Source: Streptomyces uncialis (GTDB lineage Bacteria > Actinomycetota > Actinomycetes > Streptomycetales > Streptomycetaceae). Taken from it: a DNA stretch of 64,000 nucleotides. Location: the NCBI RefSeq assembly GCF_036250755.1, contig NZ_CP109583.1, positions 5,169,501 through 5,233,500 of the forward strand. Direction: 5' to 3'. The translations under genes and the position numbers were made by a program. A model generated the notes under the pieces. The model was not told where the DNA came from. It saw only the letters and a list, made by a program, of their open reading frames with translations, and made no database searches. Below, piece by piece: positions 9,460 through 18,905 of this stretch. Each line of letters starts with the position of its first letter. Positions within the stretch are counted from its first letter, which is position 1.

Positions 9460-11603
9460 ACGCGGAGCCCGGTCCTGTACCGCCCCGTGCGCCCGGTCAG
9501 GACGGCCGGCTGGACAGCGGCCCACTCTCCGGCCCGGCCCACGCCCCGGGCGGCAGTGAGGACGGCGCCGGTCGGGGAACCGGCGACGGGTTCGCCCCGT
9601 ACCCCGACCGGGGCGCCGATTTCCGGGACAACCGCCAGTCGGTCGAACAGGGCGCGGCGATCATGGGCGGCGTCCAGGGCGATGTCTACAACGTGGTGTC
9701 CGGCGGCCCGCTGGACGAGGCCCTCATCGAGGCCATCCGCAAACCACGGCTGCGCGAGGGCCCCTATCCGGCGGACGAGGTACGCGAACGGCTCGCCGGG
9801 TTCGTCGAGCCGCCCTCCTACCCCGAGGCACGCAAGGTGCTCGACGGCCGGGTGCTCCTGCTGCGCGGCGGGCCTGGCGCGGGCGCGGCCACGGCGGCGT
9901 TCGCCCTGCTCGCCGAGCGGTACGGGGAGGGCGGCGTCACGGGGCTCGACTCCGCCCAGGACCTCCTGGCCTGGCGGCCGAAGGGCCCGGGCGGCTACCT
10001 CCTCCAGGGACTGCCCCGGGACTCCGGGGAACCGCTCGGCGAGGTCGCGCTCACGGCCCTGGCCCGGACCCTGCGGCACGCCGGAGCCCATCTGGTCGTC
10101 ACCCTGGCGGGCGAGGTCCGCCTGCCCGCCGACACCGGACGATGGCAGGCATGGCACCTCCCGCCCGCGTCCCACAAGGTGGCCGCCCGGCGGCTGCGCT
10201 TCAACGTGCGGGAAGGCGGTCTCGACCCCGCCCACCTGGACGCGGCGCTCGGGTCCCTGGCATCCGCCCCGTTCACGGACTACCTCGCCGCGCACCCGCT
10301 GCCCGGGGACGCGGTCGACGTCGCCGACGCACTGTGCACCGCGGCGGCGACGGGGACCTCACCCGGCACCGTCCTGGACGAGCTGCGTCCCGGCAGCGCC
10401 ACGGCCGCCCGGGTCGCGCTCGACCGGGCCCGGCACAGTGCGGGCGCGCTCTCCCTGATGGCCGCCATCGCGCTGCTGGCCGAACAGGACCGTACGGTGA
10501 TCGAACAGTTCGCCGCGGTGCTGCGGCCCCTCATCGACGAGCGGGCCGGCCCGGCGCGGCACGCGCCCGCGACCGGGAACGACCACCCTCCCGACCTCCT
10601 CGGCCCGTCCTTCGAGGACCGGCTGGAGGCGGTCGGAGCGCGGCTGCTGCCGCCTGGCGAGACCTCCACGGTCCGGCACGGCCATCCGGTGCGCCGCGTC
10701 GTCTTCGCCGGGCGCCACCGCTCCGAGGCCGTACTGGGACAGTTGTGGCTGGACCACGAGGGCATGCCGGAACTGCTGTCGCGCGCCCTCACCGCACTGC
10801 CGCCCCTGCCCGGCGCCCAACTCGCCGCAGGGCTCGCCCTCGGCCGGGTCCTGGCCCACGCGACCGGTCCCGGGGCGCTCGGTCCGCTGCCGCGCTTCGC
10901 GGCCTCCGAGGAACGGCGGGAGCGCAGGCTCGCCGCCGTCGCCCTGGGCGAACTCGTCCAGCACCCCGCCCGCGGCGGCACCGTACGGGAACTGCTGCGC
11001 CGCTGGAGCTGCGCCACCTCGCTGCCGCTGCGCTGCACCGTCGCCGAAACCTGCGGGAGCGGTTTCGGCCTGGCCCGTCCGGCTCTCGCGCTGCGGTTTC
11101 TGGACAACGTCCTGGACGGGCCGGAGAGCAGGTCAGGACCACCCCTGCGGACGGCGGTGTCCTTCGCGTTGAGCGTGCTGCTGACCGAGGAGCCCCACCA
11201 CCCGCTCGTCCTCGACACCCTGCGGGAGTGGCTGACCGCACCGCCCGGAACCGCGCGCCGCGCCCAGGCCGGACATGTGATCGATGCGATGAGCCGGTCG
11301 GCCTTCCCACCAGGGGTGAACTCCGGGGCGAGCCGCACCACCCTGGCCATGCTCCTGCGCGACCACCCCGACCGCGCCCCCGGACTCGTCGCCCTCGCAC
11401 TGGGCGACCCCGCCGTCCATGAGGCGACCGCCCAGGGACTCGCCCGGATCGAGGCGGACCCGGACACCCGTATGAGCACGGCGTTCCCGCACTTCCTGAG
11501 CGCCCTGTCCACGCTGGCACCCGGCCACCGCGGAGTCGTCCGCTATCTGCTGCACCGCCACCGCGCCCGTACGACCGTGCCGACGGAAGAGGCCCTGACA
11601 TGA
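9456..11603 (+). CDS. Large P-loop-like / HEAT-like protein of the Pycsar-type operon
   Basis: The 715-aa protein begins at a GTG overlapping the cyclase stop. After a Pro/Gly-rich start, residues 60-85 contain VEQGAAIMGGVQGDVYNVV, resembling a motif in the cyclase tail. Around residues 135-150 LLRGGPGAGAATAAFALL looks like a Walker A loop in which the essential Lys is replaced by Ala. No clear Walker B was found. The rest is alpha-helical, and residues 420-700 have short hydrophobic repeats suggestive of HEAT-like helices. I do not recognise a named family. Inferred: a degenerate NTPase or scaffold acting with the cyclase, perhaps a sensor or regulator. It is unlike the usual two-gene Pycsar layout. 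Confidence 0.6.
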   Translation: MNAEPGPVPPRAPGQDGRLDSGPLSGPAHAPGGSEDGAGRGTGDGFAPYPDRGADFRDNRQSVEQGAAIMGGVQGDVYNVVSGGPLDEALIEAIRKPRLREGPYPADEVRERLAGFVEPPSYPEARKVLDGRVLLLRGGPGAGAATAAFALLAERYGEGGVTGLDSAQDLLAWRPKGPGGYLLQGLPRDSGEPLGEVALTALARTLRHAGAHLVVTLAGEVRLPADTGRWQAWHLPPASHKVAARRLRFNVREGGLDPAHLDAALGSLASAPFTDYLAAHPLPGDAVDVADALCTAAATGTSPGTVLDELRPGSATAARVALDRARHSAGALSLMAAIALLAEQDRTVIEQFAAVLRPLIDERAGPARHAPATGNDHPPDLLGPSFEDRLEAVGARLLPPGETSTVRHGHPVRRVVFAGRHRSEAVLGQLWLDHEGMPELLSRALTALPPLPGAQLAAGLALGRVLAHATGPGALGPLPRFAASEERRERRLAAVALGELVQHPARGGTVRELLRRWSCATSLPLRCTVAETCGSGFGLARPALALRFLDNVLDGPESRSGPPLRTAVSFALSVLLTEEPHHPLVLDTLREWLTAPPGTARRAQAGHVIDAMSRSAFPPGVNSGASRTTLAMLLRDHPDRAPGLVALALGDPAVHEATAQGLARIEADPDTRMSTAFPHFLSALSTLAPGHRGVVRYLLHRHRARTTVPTEEALT

Positions 11604-12529
11604 CCGGACCGCTGACCATCCCCGTCCCCGCACCCCTGCCGGCCCTGTTCCGGCAGCTCCTCGCCGCACGCCGGGACCACGCACTGGTGTTCCTGTCCTC
11701 CCGGGGCGAGGACTGTGTGCAGCTCCCGCGCGCCCATGACCGGTGGGGATACCCCCGGCCGGGCCTGGGCCAGGTGCGCCGGGGCGAGTTCTCCGTCGCC
11801 GCGTGGATCTCGCTCGTGCGCCGGGACCTGATGCTGGACATCCGCCTGCCCGAGGCCGCCCACCCTGCCCGCTACCAACTCGCCTGGGCGGTCTCCGACC
11901 CGGTGCTCGCCGTACGTGCGGAGGTCACCGAGGACCAGGTGGGGCAGCTGATCCGGGACGACCTGGGCCAGGGTGCCGCCCTGCCTGGTCCCCCCGACCC
12001 GTTGCGCGCGCCGCCCGGCCACCGCGGAACCGTACCGATCGGGCGGCCCGGCAGCCCCCGGGAACTCCAAGGCCGGGGACTGACGTACTGGTTCATGGAC
12101 CCGCCCGAAGCGTTCCACCCGCTCACCGGCCCGGACACGGCACCGTCCCCGCCGCCGGGTTACGGCGAGGCGTACCGCTTCTACCGGGAGGTGGTGGCGG
12201 GAGGCCCCGTCGGCCTGGCCGCCCTGTGGCTGCTCCAAAAACCCGCGGAGGCCAGGGAGGTGCTCGACTGGACCGTCGCCCACGCGGACCTCCTCACCGA
12301 CCGGGACGGCTGGGAGCGCACCCTCGCGGCGACACTCAAGGGACTGAACCGGGACGACCGGGCGTACGTGGGCGTGAACGCGGCCCGCCTCCTCGCCGAT
12401 GTGCGCGTCCCCCAGGGCGAGGAGGTCCTGACCCGGATCACGGGCGAGCCCGGAAGGGGCGCGGGCGACACCGGCGGGCCCATGGGCGGTCCCACCCACC
12501 CGGGAGGGCCGTACGGGGGCACCCGATGA
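11600..12529 (+). CDS. Unknown conserved-looking protein of the Pycsar-type operon
   Basis: This 309-aa soluble protein is coupled to its neighbours on both sides by ATGA overlaps. The N-terminal 120 residues read like a beta-rich domain (VAAWISLVRRDLMLDIRL) followed by AWAVSDPVLAVRAEV and a helical segment. That pattern faintly resembles SPFH/band-7 modules, but no membrane anchor is present. Residues 190-280 are helical. The C-terminus is a Gly/Pro-rich tail. No catalytic motif was found. Function unknown; the strict coupling implies it works in the same complex or pathway as the cyclase and effector. Confidence 0.55.
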   Translation: MTGPLTIPVPAPLPALFRQLLAARRDHALVFLSSRGEDCVQLPRAHDRWGYPRPGLGQVRRGEFSVAAWISLVRRDLMLDIRLPEAAHPARYQLAWAVSDPVLAVRAEVTEDQVGQLIRDDLGQGAALPGPPDPLRAPPGHRGTVPIGRPGSPRELQGRGLTYWFMDPPEAFHPLTGPDTAPSPPPGYGEAYRFYREVVAGGPVGLAALWLLQKPAEAREVLDWTVAHADLLTDRDGWERTLAATLKGLNRDDRAYVGVNAARLLADVRVPQGEEVLTRITGEPGRGAGDTGGPMGGPTHPGGPYGGTR

Positions 12530-13029
12530 GCGACGGCGGGGACCCGATCCGTACCCGCCCCGAGGACGACGTATCCGAGGGCGCGCTGTCCCGGGAGCTG
12601 ATCGCGCAGAACCAGCACGAGATCGGCCGCGCCGACGGCAAGGCCGCGATCCTGCTGGTCACGGGTGTCTCCTTGGTCGGCCTTCTGTTCGTCCACCGCC
12701 CCACGGCACCCGGTCTCCTGTGGTGGACGGCGTCGGCCACCACGACCACGGCGATCGTGTGCCTCCTGCTGGCCCTCTTCCCCCGCGGACGGGTCGCGCC
12801 CGGCGGTGATGTCCTCGCTCACACGGAAGACATCGTCCACGCCCACCACAGGGCGTCACTCACGACGTCCCTCCGCCGCGACACCGCCGACCCCCGCCCC
12901 CGCCTGCACCGCTCCCTCACGGAGACCAGCAGGATCGCCCGCACCAAGAACCGCTGCATACGCCACGCGGTCCGCCTCCTGCTCCCCGCGGTCCTCGCGA
13001 CCCTGCTCACCCCTTTGGCGTCCCGGTGA
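12526..13029 (+). CDS. Pycsar-type transmembrane effector (DUF5706/PycTM-like)
   Basis: This 167-aa protein carries the PycTM signature. An N-terminal helix leads into EIGRADGKAAILLV, immediately followed by TM1 (about 43-59), TM2 (about 70-92, ending LALFPRGRV), a basic helical linker with the ARTKNRCIRHAVRLLL segment, and TM3 to the C-terminus. In characterised Pycsar systems such proteins perforate the inner membrane when they bind cCMP or cUMP, killing the infected cell. The start is an ATG overlapping the previous stop. It is the last gene of the four-gene operon and the strongest evidence that the operon is an anti-phage cyclic-nucleotide system. Confidence 0.75.
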   Translation: MSDGGDPIRTRPEDDVSEGALSRELIAQNQHEIGRADGKAAILLVTGVSLVGLLFVHRPTAPGLLWWTASATTTTAIVCLLLALFPRGRVAPGGDVLAHTEDIVHAHHRASLTTSLRRDTADPRPRLHRSLTETSRIARTKNRCIRHAVRLLLPAVLATLLTPLASR

Positions 13030-13194
13030 GTACGGCGGGCACGAGCCGCGGCCGCGGCGCCCGTCGGGACGCACCGGGCTGTAGCGCCCCGAGCTGCTCT
13101 TCCCCGCCTCCGGGATGCTCTTCGGCAGAGCATTCCCAACAGGACTAGGCTGCAGTCAAGTTGACGACAAAGTGATCTTCATTGGAGGGCTGGG

Positions 13195-15885
13195 GTGGCA
13201 GGGAGGGACCTGCGAGCACTGTTCAGTACGAACGACCACACGCTTGGGACCGCGGAGGCATTCACGAACCGCCAGGCGCAGTGGGAGTTCGCGGTAGCCG
13301 CGCTCGCCGAGCACCTGCGACATGTCGACAACCCTGCCTTCGACCCCGAGGACCTGGAGGCCGCCCGGGACAACGTGGTGGTCTTCCATGGGATCGGTGG
13401 CATCGGGAAGTCCACGCTGTCGCGCAAGTTCGAGGCGTCCCTCGCCGACCCGGGGCAGCGCCCCTCTCAGTGGGTCGCTCCCGAATGGAGTCAGGCACGG
13501 ATCCTGCCCGTACGAGTCGATCTCGCGCGCTCCGCCAGTCCCGACTTCGAGAAGGTCGTGCTCTCCGTCCGCCTCGCGCTGGCCGCCGCGGGCCGGCCTC
13601 TTCCCGCCTTCGACTTGGCGTTGCGCCGCTACTGGGAGCATCAGCACCCCGGTGACCCGCTGGAGGACTTCCTGAACCGCGGCGGCCTGACCGCCCGGTT
13701 CGGCAAGGCGCTGCCGCAGCAGATGCAGTCTGCGCTTGCCGACGTCGCCCAGGCCCTGCTGCTGCCCGGCACGGTCGGCTCCGCGGTCGGGCAGGTGACC
13801 GGGGCACTCGTAGGAGCACTTCGCGAGCGTCGGCAGACCGTGCGTGCGCTCGCCGGCTGCGTGCGCCTCGCCGACCTTCTGGAAAGCGAACCGGATCTGG
13901 AATCCCTCTCCTACTACCCGCATCTGCTCGCCTGGGAGCTTGCCCGGACACCTGCCGCGAAGAGGATCACCCCAGTGATCCTGCTGGACGCCTTCGAGGA
14001 GATCGGGGACCGTACCCACCGGGACTTCGAGCGACTCCTGCAGCGCCTGGTGTGGCTGATGCCGAACGCCTTCTTCGTCATCACGGGACGCTCCCGCCTG
14101 CAATGGGCCGAAGAGTCTCTCCAAGGGCAGCTCGACTTCACCGGCCCCACCGCCTGGCCCGGCCTGGCCGCCCACGACATCCCCGGGCCTCGCTCGGAGT
14201 CCCAGGCCCCCGGCCGCGAACGGCAGATGCTGATCGGGGATTTCTCCTTCGAGGACTGCGACGACTACCTGGCCCGTCGTCTCTCCGCCCATGGCCGTCC
14301 CCTCATCAGCGACCCCATCCGCACGGTGATCGGACAGCGCTCGCACGGTCTGCCCCTGTACCTGGACCTCTCCGTGATGAGGTTCCTGGAACTCCGCCGC
14401 GGTGGGCGCGCCCCACAGCCGGCCGACTTCGACCATGACTTCCCCGCGCTGATTGCTCGCACTCTGTCCGACCTCACCGCCTCGGAGCGCCACGTCCTGC
14501 GCTCCGTCAGCCTCTTCTCCTCCTTTGACATCGCGCTGGCGACCCGGGCCGCGGGTGTGCCCCAACAAGCCTCGGCACTGCGGCTCGTCGAGCGTCCCTT
14601 CGTACGCGAGACCCCGTTCGGGCTGTGGCCCTTCCACCTCCATGGCCTCATCCGCGCGACGATCCGGGACGCCGACGACCGGACCGACGACCGGTGGTCC
14701 CCCGCCGACTGGCAGCAGGCCGCCATCCGGGCCCTCGCCGCCCTCGGAGAGCAGTGGAGCGGTGGCTCGGACCGGGACCGGCGGCTTCTTGTGGGCTGCT
14801 TGCGCCAAGGGCTGGCCATCGCCCGCGACTACCGCCTGGACCTCGGCTGGCTCACCGAGGCCGCCTGGACCTATGTCGGGGACTCCGTGTGGGAGCCGCT
14901 CGACCTGGCCGCCGGCCCTGAGGGGGCGGGCGCCGCGGCCACGGCCGCCGACGCACTGGTGGAGTTGCTCAGCGCGCTCGCCCGTCGGCAGCACGAGAAC
15001 CGGGCCCGCACCGTGGAGCGGCTGGCGGCGGTCGCGGATACCGGGTTGCTGCCTGCGGAGCTGTCTGAAATGGCCGTCTACTACCGGGCCAAGGCGCAGC
15101 GCGACCTCGGGCACACCGAGGGGTCCCGACAGGGCATGCAGGTGGTCGCCGGCGGTGGTGGGCGCCTGGCACCGAACGCCCGACGTGGGCTCGTCCACCT
15201 CTCACGGCTCGCCGGCGACTTCCCGACGGCTCTTGAGTCCGCTGAACGCCTGGGCTGGGAGGGGCGGCACCATCGCGTCGTGGGCGACGTGCAGTGGGTG
15301 CAGGGCGACATGTCTCTGGCCGCGCGCGCCTTCGGAGCGGCGCGTGCGGAGGGCGAAGAGCACGGCAAGATCGGGGAGGCGGCCATGTCGCAGGCCATGC
15401 GGGCTTTCGCTCTCGCCTTCACGAACGACCCCGGCATCGACGACGAGATCGACCTCGGTGAACACCTCCTGGCCCAGGTCGATCTGCGCGCCGCGACTCT
15501 GGACGTACGGATCGCGTCCCTTCTGCGTGACGCCGGCACCGACACGGGCGTCGAGGACCGGGCGCGGGTGCTCGCGGCGGAGATCAGCACGTCGGGATTG
15601 CTCTTCGTCCAGGCCAAGCTGGAGTTGGCACGCGCCTTCCACCATGCCGTCCGCGGCGACCGAGCGGGCGTCGCCTCCAGCGTCATCCGACTCCGTGAGC
15701 TGACCCGTGAGGGCTACTACGCCTACTACGTCGACATCGCCCACTTCATGGCCGACCTCGCGCTCGACACTTCCTCCCGCGCTCGGTGGCTCGACGATCA
15801 GCGGACGGTGCGCCGACGGTGGCGCGGCATGGTCATCGACCGACGGGCTCTGCTCACGTCAAGGCCAGGCACCGGAGCGCCGTAG
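13195..15885 (+). CDS. STAND-type ATPase with helical-repeat C-terminus
   Basis: The 896-aa protein has Walker A FHGIGGIGKST (about 64-74), Walker B VILLDAFEEIG (about 261-271) and a sensor-like FVITGRSR (about 294-301). A winged-helix-like region follows, then about 350 residues of TPR-like helical repeats. This is the layout of STAND NTPases, signal-sensing switches frequent in bacterial conflict systems. GTG at 13195 has GGAGGG five bases upstream. It begins 165 bp after the membrane-effector gene on the same strand, so it may be a separate unit or a further component. No effector domain (TIR, nuclease, protease) is visible at either end. Confidence 0.7.
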   Translation: MAGRDLRALFSTNDHTLGTAEAFTNRQAQWEFAVAALAEHLRHVDNPAFDPEDLEAARDNVVVFHGIGGIGKSTLSRKFEASLADPGQRPSQWVAPEWSQARILPVRVDLARSASPDFEKVVLSVRLALAAAGRPLPAFDLALRRYWEHQHPGDPLEDFLNRGGLTARFGKALPQQMQSALADVAQALLLPGTVGSAVGQVTGALVGALRERRQTVRALAGCVRLADLLESEPDLESLSYYPHLLAWELARTPAAKRITPVILLDAFEEIGDRTHRDFERLLQRLVWLMPNAFFVITGRSRLQWAEESLQGQLDFTGPTAWPGLAAHDIPGPRSESQAPGRERQMLIGDFSFEDCDDYLARRLSAHGRPLISDPIRTVIGQRSHGLPLYLDLSVMRFLELRRGGRAPQPADFDHDFPALIARTLSDLTASERHVLRSVSLFSSFDIALATRAAGVPQQASALRLVERPFVRETPFGLWPFHLHGLIRATIRDADDRTDDRWSPADWQQAAIRALAALGEQWSGGSDRDRRLLVGCLRQGLAIARDYRLDLGWLTEAAWTYVGDSVWEPLDLAAGPEGAGAAATAADALVELLSALARRQHENRARTVERLAAVADTGLLPAELSEMAVYYRAKAQRDLGHTEGSRQGMQVVAGGGGRLAPNARRGLVHLSRLAGDFPTALESAERLGWEGRHHRVVGDVQWVQGDMSLAARAFGAARAEGEEHGKIGEAAMSQAMRAFALAFTNDPGIDDEIDLGEHLLAQVDLRAATLDVRIASLLRDAGTDTGVEDRARVLAAEISTSGLLFVQAKLELARAFHHAVRGDRAGVASSVIRLRELTREGYYAYYVDIAHFMADLALDTSSRARWLDDQRTVRRRWRGMVIDRRALLTSRPGTGAP

Positions 15886-16180
15886 CCACCATGGCGATGA
15901 ATGCGCACAGGAGTTGTCGTCCCGGGCGGGCTACGGCGACAGCACCCGGCTCCATGGAGGCGTTCCCGAGCAACCTTGTGGGAACGCGTACGTCACCACC
16001 GGCGTCCCCGTCCAGGCGTGACCGATCTCCCCGTCACCGAGCAACCGCCAGGCACCCGACCGTCGGCTTCGAAGGGCATGAGCAGGTCCGAGCTGAGGCA
16101 TCCGACACTCTGATTCCACCACGATGCGCTACAGGGGCCGCTAGGCTCAGAGTACCGCAGAAAAGCAGCTAGGAGTTGGA
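15886..16180. other. Intergenic region before the DUF262-HNH gene
   Basis: No credible gene in these 295 bp. Short open frames here lack ribosome-binding sites and coding character. The downstream end holds AGGAG at 16171-16175, the ribosome-binding site of the next gene. Composition shifts from high GC to a more AT-rich state around 16150, marking a junction with acquired DNA. Confidence 0.4.
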
Positions 16181-17827
16181 ATGCCTAATTGGGTGAATCT
16201 AGATGCCCTAATCCCTCGCGAAGACTTTGAGGCAATAGATTCCGGGGGGCTCACTCAACCGTCCGCCATCTCGAGTACGCTCCGCGTTACGGACCTACTT
16301 CCGGACAGTATCGGCTATAGCGTTTTGCGAAAGCCGGATTTTCAGCGCGAAACAGCCAACTGGACGCCAGAAAAAGTAGCAGCGCTTGTCCGGAGCTTCC
16401 TGGAAGGTGACCTAATCCCTTCTATCATTCTCTGGCGTTCACCAAAGAGCGGCAGCGTTTTCGTTATTGACGGCGCTCACCGATTGAGCGCGCTTATGGC
16501 CTGGGCTCACGATGATTATGGAGACCGTCACACCTCCCGTCAATTCTTCGATAACGTAATCCCTGAAGATCAGAGAAAAGCTGCGGAGGCGACTCGACGT
16601 CTGATTCAGGAGAATGTAGGTTCGTTCAGCGACCTGAGTCTCGCCCTCAAAAATCCGCGCACAGTTTCTGAAGAAAAACTGCTCCTAGCGCGGAATCTGA
16701 GCGTCTTCTCTCTGCACCTGCAATGGGTGAACGGGGAGGCCGAAAAGGCGGAGAGCTCGTTCTTTCGGATCAATCAGCAGGCGACGCCGATTGATCCCAC
16801 AGAGCTCGACATGATTAAGGCGCGACGTAAGCCAAACGCCCTTTCGGCGCGTGCATTCATTCGGGCCGGTACAGGGCACAAGTACTGGTCATCGTTCGAT
16901 GAAACCACACAGTCGGAGATCGAGACTATCGCGAAGGAGGTATACGACCTCATCTTCCAACCCAACGTAGACCTCGCTATCAAATCTGCCGATCTCCCCG
17001 TTGCGGGAAGCAGATACTCGGCAGATAGCGTGAAGATGGTCTTCGAACTCGTCAACTTCACCAACGGCATGCAACCAGAGATGTGGCGCGATGAGACGGG
17101 GACCCGCCGCCGCAAGAGGAGCGGTGAGGTAGAACTAGCTCCACTCGGCGATGATCCCGACGGCACGGCCACCATTCAGTTCATGCGAGTTGTGAAAAGG
17201 GCATCCGAGCGAATCGCTGGAAATACCCCTGGCTCGCTAGGCCTGCACCCTGCGGTGTACTTCTACAGCTTCACTGGACGCTTTCAGCCGGCGGCCTTCT
17301 TGGCCGCAGTGGCCTTCGTTCAGGATCTCGCCGAAAAACGTCGCCTCTTGAAGTTCTCAGAAAAGCGGAGAGAGTTCGAAGAGTTCCTGGTCAAGCATAA
17401 GTATTTTTTGAATCAAATCGTACGGCGCTATGGTAGTCTGCAGCGCTCCGTTCCGCCAATTCAAAAGCTGTACACCGTCCTCTTTGAAGGCCTAAGGGAT
17501 AGTAAATCGGAAGGCGAGATTATTTCTCAACTTCAGGATTCCGCAACAAATCGTCTCCCCGTCAAGCTCGTCGATGCGGGCGACCGCGAGCATGGACGTG
17601 ATTTTTCGACGAAGACGGCTAACGCGGTCTACCTGGAATCAGTGCTACAGAGCGCCCCTAGGTGTGGTATCTGTGAGGCGCGCCTGCATATGAAGTCCGC
17701 AACCGTAGACCATAAGATTCGAAAAGAAGACGGAGGCACGGGAGCCCCGGCAAACGGGCAGTTGACCCACCCATATTGCAACTCCGGATACAAGGAGCAT
17801 CTCCATTCCGTCAAGTTGAAATCCTAA
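16181..17827 (+). CDS. DUF262-HNH nuclease-like protein (GmrSD-related fold)
   Basis: This 548-aa protein has an N-terminal DUF262/ParB-Srx-like domain with the signature VIDGAHRLSAL at about residues 93-103, preceded by FQRETANWTPEKV. A helical middle follows. The C-terminal HNH module has CGIC, then SATVDHKIRKEDGG, then HPYCN, with a zinc-binding Cys pair on each side. DUF262-HNH proteins relate to the type IV restriction enzyme GmrSD and include anti-phage nucleases that need an NTP. AGGAG lies 5 bases before the ATG. Codon use is clearly more AT-rich (AAA, GAA, ATT, TTT frequent) than flanking genes, a sign of horizontal transfer. It is monocistronic and flanked by decayed DNA. Confidence 0.8.
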   Translation: MPNWVNLDALIPREDFEAIDSGGLTQPSAISSTLRVTDLLPDSIGYSVLRKPDFQRETANWTPEKVAALVRSFLEGDLIPSIILWRSPKSGSVFVIDGAHRLSALMAWAHDDYGDRHTSRQFFDNVIPEDQRKAAEATRRLIQENVGSFSDLSLALKNPRTVSEEKLLLARNLSVFSLHLQWVNGEAEKAESSFFRINQQATPIDPTELDMIKARRKPNALSARAFIRAGTGHKYWSSFDETTQSEIETIAKEVYDLIFQPNVDLAIKSADLPVAGSRYSADSVKMVFELVNFTNGMQPEMWRDETGTRRRKRSGEVELAPLGDDPDGTATIQFMRVVKRASERIAGNTPGSLGLHPAVYFYSFTGRFQPAAFLAAVAFVQDLAEKRRLLKFSEKRREFEEFLVKHKYFLNQIVRRYGSLQRSVPPIQKLYTVLFEGLRDSKSEGEIISQLQDSATNRLPVKLVDAGDREHGRDFSTKTANAVYLESVLQSAPRCGICEARLHMKSATVDHKIRKEDGGTGAPANGQLTHPYCNSGYKEHLHSVKLKS

Positions 17828-17912
17828 CTGCGGTGCGTTGGCCGTCGACCTTTCGAGATGTGCGACAGTGGCGACCAAGTGGGATGACCAATGGCCGCAG
17901 CTCGGAAAGTAG

Positions 17913-18810
17913 TTGATGGGCCGCTGGCGGCGGCGCAACGCTGAGTTTGTCTGGACTGACATGGGCGGTGTGACTCCTGGAGCCCTGCTGGATTCACAGG
18001 CTCCAGGACCCAGCTCCTTTGGCCAGCGGGTGGCTACGCTGCTGCACGTGGATGATCTCTTGAGTAAGGTCATGGACCTGCTGCCGGTTTGGCAGGCGAA
18101 GAATTGGCCTTGGGAGCTCGGACGAAGCTTGGCCGCGGCTATGATCCGGGCCATGTGACCGCCATCGAGTACCGGCGCGACGCGCTGCCCGCGCCGAAGA
18201 GCCTTGCCGAGAATCTGCTGTTCATGGCGGGTCTCCTCGGGACCTTGTACAAGGCCGAAGAGGCTGCCGCCCAGGTATCGGGCGACGTCCCTGCCGTAGT
18301 ACGTGAGGCACAACAGAGTGCTAACAACACGGCTGGCCGACGTGCGTCACGAGGCTCGCGGCAAGGGTTCCTTCTGACCTCCGAGGAGCGCCAGGCGATC
18401 GAGCTACGGGCCGCCCTCCTTGCGACATAGCTTTCGAGGCCGGGGGGGGGGATCCGCCGAGGATGTCGGCGCTACTCGCTCCTACGAACTACTCCTGACC
18501 CGCAATGAGGAACGTCTGCATGTGGAGGTGAAGGGAACGACCTCCGATGGGCAGTCAGGTGATCCTGACACGCTCCGAGGTCGAACAGCAGCGCAAACTC
18601 GCCCCACACAATGCCCTCGTGGTCGTCCACTCGATCAGTCTCGACCGGACGGTGACACCCGCCTACGGCCACTGGCGGCACACTGCACCGAACCTCCCCC
18701 TGGTTTATCGAGGACGAGAGCCTGACCGTCATCTGTACGAAAGAGGCCATCACTGGGCCGCCCCTCCTGGGAGGAGGCAGGGCGGCACCGTACTCGCGGA
18801 TGGCCAGTAG
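17913..18810 (+). pseudogene. Decayed gene with a DUF3883-like C-terminal domain
   Basis: Three frames must be joined to read a DUF3883-like protein. One frame (to about 18430) ends GFLLTSEERQAIELRA. The second (about 18420-18550) reads EDVGATRSYELLLTRNEERL and HVEVKGTTSDG. The third (about 18550-18690) continues SQVILTRSEVEQQRK and NALVVVHSISLDR. DUF3883 modules are nuclease-like domains found in restriction and defence proteins. A run of ten G at 18442-18451 sits beside the first frame break. The upstream part (17913-18158) is open but unrecognised. Two or more frameshifts and no intact start make this a pseudogene, unless sequencing errors explain the breaks. Confidence 0.55.
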
Positions 18811-18905
18811 TGCGGTGAACGCGGCGAGCCACTGGTTAGACGTCCTTTGCGGTGGGCGAGGCTGATCGAATGGACCGGTGGCTAGTCCAGGAGTGTGGGC
18901 TGCAA

